In this document: positions 1-6,628 of the stretch, piece after piece | Position numbering within the stretch: position 1 is the first letter of the stretch | How the letters are laid out: the number at the start of each line of letters is the position of its first letter | Virus record (IMG/VR): IMGVR_UViG_3300018877_000007 | Location: 1-44,522 of that record | DNA: 44,522 bases | From: a virus | Strand: one strand, 5' to 3' | Notes under the pieces: model-generated | Seen by the model: the letters and a program-made list of their open reading frames with translations, nothing else | Databases searched by the model: none | Told to the model about the DNA's origin: nothing | Program-made: the position numbers and the translations under genes

Positions 1-26
1 GTCTTTCCCGGCGTGTTGGCTGGATT

Positions 27-302
27 TTATGCGCATCGACGGCTACGGCGGTTGTTCTCGGAGTACGTCACCGGTTCGAGGTGGTCGGGGTTGACGCACG
101 CGCGGTTGCGGCAGAGGTGGTCGAGCACGAGGCCATCGGGGATCGGGTCGCGGAGGTGTTCCCACATCGCGCGGTGTGCGGTGACGTTGACGCTGTGCCT
201 GCTGATCTGGCCGTAGCCGCCCCACGTCAGGGTTCCTGTCCATCGCCAGCATCCGTTGTGCTCGACGGCGTATCGCGAGGTGAGTCGGTCGGTGTAGGTC
301 AT
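27..302 (-). CDS. HNH endonuclease (short form)
   Basis: 91 residues, predicted to be a DNA-nicking or cutting HNH enzyme. The core shows an N-terminal GCWRWTG block, then DHLCRNRACVNPDHLEP, which contains the two metal-binding His, the central Asn and a Cys pair. It ends soon after this core, unlike the relative at 1602-2039, which adds a second Cys/His cluster. The ATG at 302 follows the stop of the previous HNH-like frame by four bases. It is the last gene of the leftward operon. If the window is circular, the next gene is the small terminase subunit, and HNH proteins commonly neighbour terminases and help cos cleavage in HK97-like phages. That role is inferred. The TAA stop lies at 27-29. 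Confidence 0.82.
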   Translation of the reverse strand: MTYTDRLTSRYAVEHNGCWRWTGTLTWGGYGQISRHSVNVTAHRAMWEHLRDPIPDGLVLDHLCRNRACVNPDHLEPVTYSENNRRSRRCA

Positions 303-306
303 GTGG

Positions 307-663
307 TCACCACTGTCGTGAGTGTGGTTCGGGGGCGTTGGTGCGGCGGGCGGCGGATTGGTTCCCTCGGATCCCACCTTCGGCGCGGTTGCACTCGGGT
401 GCTTCGGGTCCGGTCCAGGTGCTGCGGTCTGGAACGTGCCCCAAGTCCCATCGTCTGGGGTTGACGAGGTGTCCGGGTTGGAGGCAGCGGGTGGAGCGGC
501 AGGTGATGGGTTCGCCGCGGTCGAGTCTGCGTTGCCATCGGGCTCGTTCGGCTTGGTGTCGGCTGCCGTATCCGCGTGCTGTGGTGCCTCCTGGCTTCGG
601 GATGAGGTCACCTGCCGTGGTGGTGTGACACCTGTCTCGGGTGTGAGTTTCGTATATCCGCAG
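307..663 (-). CDS. HNH-like protein without a canonical start codon
   Basis: An open frame reading about 110-118 residues with a convincing HNH-type core: RGYGSRHQAERARW near the start, a Cys pair around TCRSTRC, then WDLGHV and PECNRAEGG, as in small actinophage HNH proteins. I find no ATG, GTG or TTG upstream in this frame before the previous gene (stop at 671-673). The only possible start is CTG at 663-661, with no clear Shine-Dalgarno. It could start at CTG, be reached by a +1 shift from the gene upstream, or be a decayed gene. The competing frame over the same bases is Pro/Ala/Thr-rich and looks like a shadow. Confidence 0.5.
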   Translation of the reverse strand: MRIYETHTRDRCHTTTAGDLIPKPGGTTARGYGSRHQAERARWQRRLDRGEPITCRSTRCLQPGHLVNPRRWDLGHVPDRSTWTGPEAPECNRAEGGIRGNQSAARRTNAPEPHSRQW

Positions 664-670
664 GTCAGCG

Positions 671-1327
671 TCAAGCCGGGTCTGTGGCGGGCGTGTCGTT
701 GCGGAGGTGGTTGGTGAGGGTGGTGAGGGTGCCGTCTGTGTGGGTCCAGGTGGTGGTGCATGTGGTGCAGGTGACGGTGGTGGCGGTGGGGGTGGCGGTG
801 GCGGTGAGGGTGCCGGGGGTGTTGCAGGTGGGGCAGCGTGCGTTGAGGCGGTGGTCGGGGTCGCGCCAGCCTGTGATGATTTCGGCGGTGCGGCGCCAGG
901 CTGCGGTGTCGGTGGCTAGGGCGGTGAGGGTGTCGGGGTCGCAGGTGTGGGCGTAGAGGCCGAGGACGGTGAGGGCGCTTTCGGTGGTGGGTCGGGGGTG
1001 GTGGCCGATGTCGAGTGTCCAGCGGAAGTGGCTGATCCAGTGGCGGGCCATGGTGTCGATGTGGTGGAGGTGGTCGAGGGCTGCGGTTCCGCCGGGGGTG
1101 CGGGATTCGGGTGCGGGCCGGCGGTTGCCGGCGGGTGGTGTGGTTTCGGGGTGGTGGGCGAGGTGACGCAGCTGGTCGAGGAGGGATGGTTGGCGGGTGG
1201 CGTGGGTGGTGAGTTTCCGGTTCCGTTGTTTGGTCCAGGTGAAGACGGGTTCGTTGTGGGTGCGGGGGGTGGTGAGGGCGTGGATGTCGTCGGTGATGCG
1301 GTCGAGGTGGCCGGCGCGGTCGGTCAC
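671..1327 (-). CDS. Zinc-ribbon protein, Thr/His-rich
   Basis: 218 residues from the GTG at 1327, which overlaps the upstream stop as GTGA. The C-terminal quarter has a four-Cys ribbon (CPTCN, then CTTC about 20 residues later) embedded in a Thr-rich sequence. The middle is helical and includes ALDHLHHIDTMARHWISHF. This organisation resembles zinc-ribbon proteins seen in many actinophage early regions, possibly DNA-binding. I cannot assign a function. The original longer open frame to 1408 runs into the upstream gene, so I reject that start. Confidence 0.65.
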   Translation of the reverse strand: MTDRAGHLDRITDDIHALTTPRTHNEPVFTWTKQRNRKLTTHATRQPSLLDQLRHLAHHPETTPPAGNRRPAPESRTPGGTAALDHLHHIDTMARHWISHFRWTLDIGHHPRPTTESALTVLGLYAHTCDPDTLTALATDTAAWRRTAEIITGWRDPDHRLNARCPTCNTPGTLTATATPTATTVTCTTCTTTWTHTDGTLTTLTNHLRNDTPATDPA

Positions 1328-1599
1328 TGGGGTTCCTCGGCGTAGCCGGCCGCTCGGTTGAGGGCTGCGGCGAGGGCTCGCGCTGCGTCGGGGGCGAGGA
1401 CGGCCCACGCTGGGCCTTGGTGGTCGGTGACGGCGAGGAGGACGCAGTGGTCGCCTTGTGAGACTTCGGCGGTGCCGTGGTGGGTGGCGACGGTGCGGGG
1501 GGCGGGGTCGGTGGGTGTGCAGGGGCGGTGGCCGTGGAGGGTGGCGTTGAGGTGGCCGTTGGTGGTGGTGTCTGCCCAGGTGAGGCCGTGGAGTTCCAT
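1324..1599 (-). CDS. Hypothetical protein
   Basis: 91 residues, beginning MELHGLTWADTT. Two ATGs are possible. The one at 1605 overlaps the upstream stop but has GGAGG immediately adjacent, leaving no spacing. The one at 1599 has GGAGG six bases upstream and is preferred. The C-terminal half (VLLAVTDHQGPAWAVLAPDA) predicts alternating beta strand and helix. I recognise no family. It lies between an HNH gene and the zinc-ribbon gene in the same leftward operon. Confidence 0.6.
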   Translation of the reverse strand: MELHGLTWADTTTNGHLNATLHGHRPCTPTDPAPRTVATHHGTAEVSQGDHCVLLAVTDHQGPAWAVLAPDAARALAAALNRAAGYAEEPQ

Positions 1600-1601
1600 G
1601 G

Positions 1602-2039
1602 TCATCCTCCGTTGCGCTTACGTGCCCTGCGGCGAGCCTTCTCGCAGGTTCGGCAGTGTCGTCTACCCGACGGGCTGACGTACGTGTTCGCGGCGGTGTA
1701 GGCGTGGCCGCGCGGGCAGTGGGTGGTGGCGGCTGCGCGCGCGTTGACCGTGTCGCCTCGGAGGAGGTTCTCCCGGCAGGTCACGGGTTCGAGGTGATCG
1801 GGCCGGCAGCAGGCGCGTACGCGGCAGAGGTGGTCGATCTGGAGGCCGGCCGGGATAGGCCCTACGAACGCCTCGTAGGCGACGCGGTGAGTGGCGCGCG
1901 TGGTGCGGTCGTGCCAGATGCGGGTGTACCCGCCTTCGTTGGTGCCGCGGTTGCTGACCCAACAGGGGCTGGTGTGTCCACGGTCTTCGACCGTGATGCG
2001 GCTGGTGATCCGGCGTTGGGTCTCGGTACGGTCGGGCAT
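1602..2039 (-). CDS. HNH homing-type endonuclease
   Basis: 145 residues with the full domain layout of phage free-standing HNH enzymes: a Trp/Asn-rich N-terminal block (CWVSNRGTNEGGYTRIW), the His-Asn-His core with a Cys pair (DHLCRVRACCRPDHLEP), then a second Cys/His cluster (HCPRGHAY followed by HCRTC) and a basic tail. It probably cuts or nicks DNA. A clear GAGGAG precedes the ATG. It shares the core with the genes at 27-302 and 32279-32842, so this phage carries a small family of these enzymes. Confidence 0.85.
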   Translation of the reverse strand: MPDRTETQRRITSRITVEDRGHTSPCWVSNRGTNEGGYTRIWHDRTTRATHRVAYEAFVGPIPAGLQIDHLCRVRACCRPDHLEPVTCRENLLRGDTVNARAAATTHCPRGHAYTAANTYVSPSGRRHCRTCEKARRRARKRNGG

Positions 2040-2062
2040 GTCAGCTCCTCGTTAGCTGGCCT

Positions 2063-2093
2063 GCCCCGGGTCGATTGCAGTCGATGCCGGGGC
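2063..2093. terminator. Hairpin between the RuvC-like and HNH genes
   Basis: A 7-bp inverted repeat (GCCCCGG and CCGGGGC) with a 17-base loop lies in the 70-base gap. There is no T-run on either side, so it may be only a weak or Rho-dependent stop, or an RNA-processing hairpin. Confidence 0.35.
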
Positions 2094-2109
2094 GTTCTGT
2101 GCGTTGACC

Positions 2110-2727
2110 CTATCCGCCGAGGGCACGACGAGCGGCAGAGGCGGGGTCGTACGTTCTCACCCACGGCGAGGGTTTCGTCGTGGTGAAGGGCCCGCGGTAT
2201 GCGTCGAGCGCGCGCCGGTGGTGGGGCGGCAGTGCGAGGAGGGGTTCGCCGAGGAGGTCGTGGACGAGGGCGCAGATCCACCAGGCGTCGGCGGTGTCGT
2301 CGTTGTCGATGGTGGGGGGGCGGGTGTTGAGCTGGGCGCCGTCGTCTGCGCAGGCGAGGTGGGCGGCTTCGAGCATGGCGCTCTTGGGGGCGTTGCCGTT
2401 GCCGGTGGCGTAGATCTTGACCGATGAGGGTGCGATGTGGATCACGGCGGCGCCGGTGGTCATGGCCTGGTCGGTGAGGGTGCCCAACAGCTCCGCGCGG
2501 TCGATGACGCCGTAGTTCAGCGACGAGAACATGCCCTCTACTGCGATCGCGTCGGCGGGGCGGATGAGGGGCGCCATCTGCCCGCGGATCCATTGGCGGC
2601 GGGCGTGGGCGCGGGCGAGGGGCGGGAGGTCGGCGGTGCGGGCGGGGGGGACCAGGGAGCGGGTGTGGCCGGCGGTGGCGACCCCGGTTCGGGTGTAGCT
2701 GGGGTCTACCGCGACCACTCGGATCAC
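2110..2727 (-). CDS. ruvC-like: RuvC-like Holliday junction resolvase
   Basis: 205 residues with the RNase H-like fold signature of RuvC. The N-terminal strand VVAVDPSYTRTGVA supplies the first catalytic Asp. AIAVEGMFSSLNYG, near residues 60-73, supplies the Glu. KIYATGNGNAPKSAM forms the substrate loop. TIDNDDTADAWW, near residue 140, supplies the last acidic pair. RuvC family enzymes resolve four-way DNA junctions. In phages they process recombination or packaging intermediates, which fits the RecE/RecT-like pair upstream. It starts with GTG overlapping the upstream stop (GTGA). Confidence 0.83.
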   Translation of the reverse strand: MIRVVAVDPSYTRTGVATAGHTRSLVPPARTADLPPLARAHARRQWIRGQMAPLIRPADAIAVEGMFSSLNYGVIDRAELLGTLTDQAMTTGAAVIHIAPSSVKIYATGNGNAPKSAMLEAAHLACADDGAQLNTRPPTIDNDDTADAWWICALVHDLLGEPLLALPPHHRRALDAYRGPFTTTKPSPWVRTYDPASAARRALGG

Positions 2728-3296
2728 GGCTGGTCCTGGTCGTGGCGATCGACGCAGCATGTGCAGGCGATGTCGCCGCACATCTCGGGGATGGCCCGGC
2801 AGTCGCCGTAGGGGTGCACGAGACAACTGCTGCGCGGCCCTGAGATGGCCTGTGAGGGTTCCGGGGGTCCAGGGACACCAGGGGAGGGGCGTTCGTCGCT
2901 CCTGGTGCTGCTCCTGCGGCGGGACGGGGCCGCGCTGTTCAGGTCGTCGGCCCGGTCGATGGCGATGATGCGTCCGAGGAGGTGCGCGGCGGCGGAGACG
3001 AGGTCGGCGCGTAGCCGCGGGTCGCCGGCCGGGCGTCCGTGGTCGTCGAAGGTGAGTCCCTTCGCGGTGGCGTGGTGGATCGCGATGTCGGCGAGGGCGT
3101 TCGCGGCGGGGGTGGTGAGCCAGTAGTCGTACCGGATGCGGTGGACGCGGTCGACGGTCGAGTGGTTCCCGGTGTGGGCGCGCCCGGCGCGGAGGTCGAG
3201 GCACCGGTATCCGGGGTTGGCGCCGCAGCGGGGGCAGCGGGTGGCGATGGCGGCGGGGTCGAGGGGGGCGGGGGTGTTCGGGGAGTGGGTGGTCAC
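2724..3296 (-). CDS. Zinc-finger protein
   Basis: 190 residues from the GTG at 3296 (GAGGAG lies 8 bases upstream). Near the N-terminus, CPRCGANPGYRCLDL and a following HTGNH form a zinc-finger-like cluster common in actinomycete and phage small proteins. The middle is helical (LTTPAANALADIAIHHATA). The C-terminus has a second Cys cluster (CGDIACTCC). The frame stays open upstream to 3485, where a GTG would overlap the previous stop, but codon use there is poor and the DNA is repetitive, so the downstream start is preferred. Function unknown. Confidence 0.62.
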   Translation of the reverse strand: MTTHSPNTPAPLDPAAIATRCPRCGANPGYRCLDLRAGRAHTGNHSTVDRVHRIRYDYWLTTPAANALADIAIHHATAKGLTFDDHGRPAGDPRLRADLVSAAAHLLGRIIAIDRADDLNSAAPSRRRSSTRSDERPSPGVPGPPEPSQAISGPRSSCLVHPYGDCRAIPEMCGDIACTCCVDRHDQDQP

Positions 3297-3481
3297 GGGG
3301 TGGGCTCCTCGGGGGCGGTTGAGGGCTCTGCGCGCGCGTCGCGCGTTACGAAACCGGAAGGGAAGGATCTCTAAGTGGTGGGGGGCGTTCGTCCGTAGCG
3401 TTCGTTCGTTCGTACGTAGCATATGCATCTGCATATGCGCGGTGCATTGCGTTCCGCATGCGCGACGCATTGCGTTCCGCA
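3297..3481. other. Repeat-rich intergenic region, candidate replication origin
   Basis: 185 bases between the initiator-like gene and the zinc-finger gene, richer in A/T than its surroundings. It holds an 18-base palindrome at 3420-3437 (CATATGCA-TC-TGCATATG), two exact 16-base copies of GCATTGCGTTCCGCAT at 3444-3459 and 3467-3482 (23-base period), a run of CGTTCG/GTTCGT repeats at 3386-3417, and an alternating GC block near 3330-3345. Repeats beside a replication initiator are typical of phage origins. A multi-site promoter is the alternative. Confidence 0.45.
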
Positions 3482-3482
3482 T
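3444..3482. repeat. Two 16-base direct repeats, 23-base period
   Basis: GCATTGCGTTCCGCAT occurs exactly at 3444-3459 and 3467-3482. Two copies only, so an iteron or operator pair rather than an array. Confidence 0.8.
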
Positions 3483-3847
3483 CACGCGGTGTCCTCCTTC
3501 CCGGGCCTCCACCGGGCGGCGGCGGCCCGCTTCGCCATGGCCGAGCGGAGCCGGGCGGCCTCGTTGGTGACTTGCTTCTCGTCCCACCCGTTGATGATCC
3601 AACCGCCGTCGGGGTAGTCGTGCCACAACCCGACTTCGACGAGTTTCTGCACGTCAGCGCGCCGGCCGTGGATGAACGGGAGGGCGCCCGCCGAGACGAC
3701 GCCGTCGGTTCCGTGGGCGCCGCAGTAGGCGAGCGCGCACAGGTAGACGAACCCGGCCCGGTGCCCCTCGCGCATCTCCAGGAGCTGGAGGACCTTCGGG
3801 TTGGTGGGGAACGAGGCGTCCAACCGGACCCAGGGGAGGCCCGCCAT
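3482..3847 (-). CDS. Replication initiator / replisome-organiser-like protein
   Basis: 121 residues starting MAGLPWVRLD at the ATG overlapping the upstream stop. The pattern WVRLDASFPTNPKV, a helical segment with GHRAGFVYLCALAYC, then GLWHDYPDGGWIINGW and a basic AMAKRAAAARW tail matches the N-terminal winged-helix half of phage replisome-organiser or DnaD/DUF1376-type proteins, which bind the origin and recruit the host helicase. It is short compared with two-domain members and no helicase-loading partner is visible. Its position directly beside the repeat region 3297-3481 supports a role in initiation. Confidence 0.6.
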   Translation of the reverse strand: MAGLPWVRLDASFPTNPKVLQLLEMREGHRAGFVYLCALAYCGAHGTDGVVSAGALPFIHGRRADVQKLVEVGLWHDYPDGGWIINGWDEKQVTNEAARLRSAMAKRAAAARWRPGKEDTA

Positions 3848-4017
3848 CACGCGCCGATCCGCGCGGTTTCGGGCTGCGTTTCGCCGTTCCACTGCTCTGG
3901 ACAGGGGCCGATTCTGCACAGTTCGCGACGCGTACCACGGCTGTCAAGGAGCTCGTTACTGGCGGGTAAGTGCGTCGGAAGGCTACGGGCGGCGGGGGGT
4001 GCTGCGGGGCGGGTCAT
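3847..4017 (-). CDS. Small hypothetical protein
   Basis: 56 residues starting MTRPAAPPAARSLP at an ATG preceded by GGAGGCACC. The stop overlaps the next start by one base (TGATG). It has a Pro-rich N-terminus and a C-terminal Cys pair (CRIGPCPEQW). No family recognised. It is the first gene after the hairpin region 4082-4125, so it may begin a transcript with the initiator-like gene. Confidence 0.5.
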   Translation of the reverse strand: MTRPAAPPAARSLPTHLPASNELLDSRGTRRELCRIGPCPEQWNGETQPETARIGA

Positions 4018-4029
4018 GGTGCCTCCAGT

Positions 4030-4046
4030 CGTGCCTGTCTGGCACG
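4030..4046. promoter_or_regulatory. Inverted repeat upstream of the small replication operon
   Basis: CGTGCC-TGTCT-GGCACG lies 13 bases upstream of the ATG at 4017 and could be an operator or a 5' RNA hairpin. Confidence 0.35.
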
Positions 4047-4081
4047 CGGGCGCCTGTACCATGGCTCCCGCGTTGATGGGA

Positions 4082-4125
4082 TGTCGGGGTCTGGTCGAGC
4101 TGCCATGCATGGCCGGACCCCGACA
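4082..4125. terminator. Nested palindromes after the methyltransferase gene
   Basis: A perfect 10-bp inverted repeat (TGTCGGGGTC at 4082-4091, GACCCCGACA at 4116-4125) encloses a 12-base palindrome GCCATGCATGGC (4102-4113). It lies about 20 bases beyond the leftward methyltransferase stop. It has no T-run, so termination is possible but not certain. A protein-binding site is the alternative. Confidence 0.45.
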
Positions 4126-4143
4126 GCATTCTAGGACCGCCAG

Positions 4144-5760
4144 TCACCCCGGGTCCGCGAACAGGTCACCCTGCGCGGCCGGGACGGCCGGGGCCTTGTC
4201 GTAGCCGAGGACTTTCCGGAGACGTGCGTCGGCGAGGTGCGGTGACGCGGCGAGGCGGCAGTAGTCGGCGGACAGGTCGACGCTGATCCCGGCCCGGCCG
4301 AGCGCGGCGGCGACGTGGGCGGTGGTGCCCGTTCCGCCGAATGGATCGACGATCACGGCGGGGCGGGTGGGTGCGGTGGTGTCGGGGCATGCGCAGGTGT
4401 AGCCGGTGATGGTGTGGAGGGCGCGGTTGGTGACTTGCTGGCCGGGTGCTTCCCCGGGGTTGCGATGGCCGCCGCTGCCGATGGTCTGGCGGGTCCATCC
4501 GTGTTCGCGTTCGACTGTGGTGACTGGCCGGCGTCCGTCGCCGCAGGCGGTGCAGATCCCGGCCGGGGACCATCCGAGGATGAGCCGGCGGGGCCACTCG
4601 GTGGGGAACGCGGCGAAGTGGTCCACGTCGATCCCGGGAACCTTCCGGAGCGGTTCAGTCGCGACGGTCCACACCGACCCGGGGAGCTTGCCAAGCGGGT
4701 CCGGCGTGTAGTCAGCGTTACGAAGCGCACTCGTCTCGCCGAGACCCCGCATCTCCTTAGACGGACTGCGCACCTTCCCCGGCCGTGACCAGTGGGGGTG
4801 CAAGTGCGGCTCCCGGATCTCGTCCACGGCAGCGAAGTACCGGGGCTGCTTGGTCAGGTGCACCCAGTCTTCGTGGGAGCGTCGGACCCGGTCGGTGACG
4901 GACTCGGGCAAACCATTAGGTTTGCTCCAAATTATGACGGATCGGGCGAACAGTCCCAACTGGTCTACGCACGCCACGCGGTAGCGCTCGGGCAGGAGTA
5001 GCAGTGACTTCGGTGGCACCCACCGTGCCTTGAGCGGCAGGTCTGGCAGGGGCAGCAGGGGCGGCTCGTAGTCGTCCGGCGTGCCGCTGTTCCAGTTCAG
5101 CACCGCCGTCCGGATGCGCTCCCTGTGGGCCAGCTCCGTCGGCGTCAGCGCGTTCCATCGCCCCCGGCCGCCGACGGCCGCCTTGCGGCTCTGTAGCTCC
5201 ACCGCGGCCAGCGCTTGCCCTCGCTTGATCTGCAACCACGGCCAGACCCGCGCGAGGACGGCCGACGCCTGCTGAGCGGCAGCGTTCCAGTTCCAGACCC
5301 CGCGCTTGTCCTGGAACACCTGCCCGATGCCGGTCACCTCGCGGATGCGGTGCACCACCTCCGGTCGCATCTGTCCGACGCGAGTCCACGCGGTGTACGA
5401 GGTGCCCTGCTTGTGGACGCTGATCGAGCCGTCGGAGTCCAGCACGCCGGCCAACCACGCGGCGTCCTCGACGGTGAACTCCGAGTCGAGTCGCTGGCCC
5501 TTGGAGAACGAATCACCCAGGTTGACGAAGATCGACCCGGTCGGCTTGAGGACCCGGGTCCACTCCCGGGTGCAGGCGACTAGCGCGGCGATGTACTCGG
5601 CGGGGGTGGGCTCGGCGCCGATCTGCCCGGCGTAGTGCTGCCCGCCGTCGGTGTAGGAGCGGAGCGCGAAGTACGGCGGGGACGTGACGATCAGGTCGAC
5701 CGAGGCGTCTGGGATGGGGAGCCGGCCGGCGTCGCCGCGGATGGTCAGGGGGCGAATCAC
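4144..5760 (-). CDS. DNA methyltransferase with inserted LAGLIDADG-like domain
   Basis: 538 residues, starting GTG at 5760 (GTGA overlap). It is a beta-class N4-cytosine/N6-adenine methyltransferase: the catalytic TSPPYFALRSY lies near residues 26-36 and the AdoMet-binding VDPFGGTGTT near 471-480. IIWSKPNGLPESV (276-288) and a CTAC/CAC Cys cluster lie between. Between LGDSFS (about 81) and PPKSLLLLPERY (about 249) sits an insert of roughly 150 residues with AWLAGVLDSDGSIS at 101-114, close to the LAGLIDADG motif of homing endonucleases. No intein splice residues are evident, so it reads as an in-frame fusion. SPPY favours cytosine-N4 methylation; the target site is unknown. The neighbouring transglycosylase suggests a joint DNA-modification role. 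Confidence 0.85.
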   Translation of the reverse strand: MIRPLTIRGDAGRLPIPDASVDLIVTSPPYFALRSYTDGGQHYAGQIGAEPTPAEYIAALVACTREWTRVLKPTGSIFVNLGDSFSKGQRLDSEFTVEDAAWLAGVLDSDGSISVHKQGTSYTAWTRVGQMRPEVVHRIREVTGIGQVFQDKRGVWNWNAAAQQASAVLARVWPWLQIKRGQALAAVELQSRKAAVGGRGRWNALTPTELAHRERIRTAVLNWNSGTPDDYEPPLLPLPDLPLKARWVPPKSLLLLPERYRVACVDQLGLFARSVIIWSKPNGLPESVTDRVRRSHEDWVHLTKQPRYFAAVDEIREPHLHPHWSRPGKVRSPSKEMRGLGETSALRNADYTPDPLGKLPGSVWTVATEPLRKVPGIDVDHFAAFPTEWPRRLILGWSPAGICTACGDGRRPVTTVEREHGWTRQTIGSGGHRNPGEAPGQQVTNRALHTITGYTCACPDTTAPTRPAVIVDPFGGTGTTAHVAAALGRAGISVDLSADYCRLAASPHLADARLRKVLGYDKAPAVPAAQGDLFADPG

Positions 5761-6422
5761 GAGTCCTCCAGCGGCAGTACGGGAACGGCGGCGAGGGCGT
5801 CGAGCCACCCGAGGAGCTTGGGCAGGTTCACGTCGGGCCCGTACCGCAGGTAGGTGCCGTCGGCGGAGTGGCAGCCCAGTCGGGCGGCGCGTTGCAGCCG
5901 TTTGAGGGAGTTCACCCGGCCCATGTGGACCCATTTCCCGGCGTCGCGGGCGCGGACGGCGACGCGGTGTGCGGCGGGGCCGAGTTTCCAGGTGTCGTCG
6001 CCGGCGAGGAACGCGCAGTCGAACGCGTCCCACGGGATGTTGGGGTCGTGTTCGGCGCCGTTCTGCATGGCGAACGCGGCGGGGTAGCCGAGGTCGCGGA
6101 CGCGTTCGGCCCATGGGAGGGCGCGGGTGAGGGTGGCGTCATGGTCGCAGACGACGTCGGGGAGGACCGCGAAGAGGTTCCGGGGCGCGGCGCCGATGTG
6201 GCGCTCGAGGTAGGTCAGCCACCCGGTTTCGGACCAGTGGGGGTTGGCCCGGGGGACGGGGCTGTCGATGCCTTGTGCGACGCAGCCGTTGTCCGCGGCC
6301 CACCATCCGGCGTCCGGCGGCGGGTTCGACCCGGGCTGGGAGATGTAGCCGAGGCCGGGGCCGTGGAGGGGTGGGGTGGCGCGGACGAGGTCGAGGGCGG
6401 CGGCGGGGCGGGTGCCGGTCAT
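5757..6422 (-). CDS. dpdA-like: DpdA/TGT-like transglycosylase
   Basis: 221 residues from the ATG at 6422, which overlaps the upstream stop as ATGA (an ATG at 6434 is also in frame). Proteins of this tRNA-guanine-transglycosylase relative exchange guanine for a 7-deazaguanine. In phages the DpdA branch does so in DNA. Supporting motifs are FAVLPDVVCDHDAT (candidate nucleophilic Asp region), PAAFAMQNG, FLAGDDTWKLG and GKWVHMGRVNSLKR, which resemble actinophage proteins annotated as queuine tRNA-ribosyltransferase or DpdA. It is smaller than bacterial TGT (about 370 residues). No preQ0 synthesis genes are present, but a precursor transporter lies two genes upstream. A tRNA substrate is the main alternative. 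Confidence 0.72.
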   Translation of the reverse strand: MTGTRPAAALDLVRATPPLHGPGLGYISQPGSNPPPDAGWWAADNGCVAQGIDSPVPRANPHWSETGWLTYLERHIGAAPRNLFAVLPDVVCDHDATLTRALPWAERVRDLGYPAAFAMQNGAEHDPNIPWDAFDCAFLAGDDTWKLGPAAHRVAVRARDAGKWVHMGRVNSLKRLQRAARLGCHSADGTYLRYGPDVNLPKLLGWLDALAAVPVLPLEDS

Positions 6423-6628
6423 GAGGTAGAGCATTCGGGGCCGTCCATCTGGGGGGTGTGGACGATGGCGGTCGGGTCGAGTCGTCGCTGTAGGCCGAAC
6501 AACTGGTGTTGCGCGTAGGAGTGGCCGTAGACGGCCCTGTCGGCCTGCAGGTCGGCGAGGAGGACGGGGCAGTCCGGCTGGTGCCAGTCGCCTTCGCAGT
6601 CGTCGGCGCAGTTCGGGTCGCGGGTCAT
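6419..6628 (-). CDS. Small Cys-rich protein in the modification block
   Basis: 69 residues with an N-terminal Cys cluster (CADDCEGDWHQPDC) that could bind a metal, followed by a helix (LLADLQADRAVYGHSYAQHQLF). It overlaps both neighbours by four bases (ATGA), between the transporter and the transglycosylase. Such tight coupling suggests co-expression with them. No family recognised. Confidence 0.6.
   Translation of the reverse strand: MTRDPNCADDCEGDWHQPDCPVLLADLQADRAVYGHSYAQHQLFGLQRRLDPTAIVHTPQMDGPECSTS

Noticed and set aside
2110-3204. Longer RuvC start at 3204
   Set aside because: It would run through the overlapping zinc-finger gene with Arg/Pro-rich nonsense; the GTG at 2727 fits the GTGA pattern and the RuvC fold start.
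3444-3482. CRISPR-like repeat pair
   Set aside because: Only two 16-base copies with a 7-base spacer; fits an iteron or operator pair, not an array.
3297-3626. N-terminal extension of the zinc-finger gene to 3485 or 3626
   Set aside because: Third-position G/C falls to about 60 percent and the DNA is repetitive there, unlike real genes of this phage; the GTG at 3296 has a good ribosome site.
4900-5520. Intein in the methyltransferase
   Set aside because: The LAGLIDADG-like segment is present, but no N-terminal Cys/Ser block or C-terminal His-Asn plus Cys/Ser/Thr junction can be seen.
5757-6422. Housekeeping tRNA-guanine transglycosylase
   Set aside because: It is too short and lacks recognisable TGT zinc-site features; phage context and motifs favour the DpdA-like branch. 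A tRNA role is not fully excluded.
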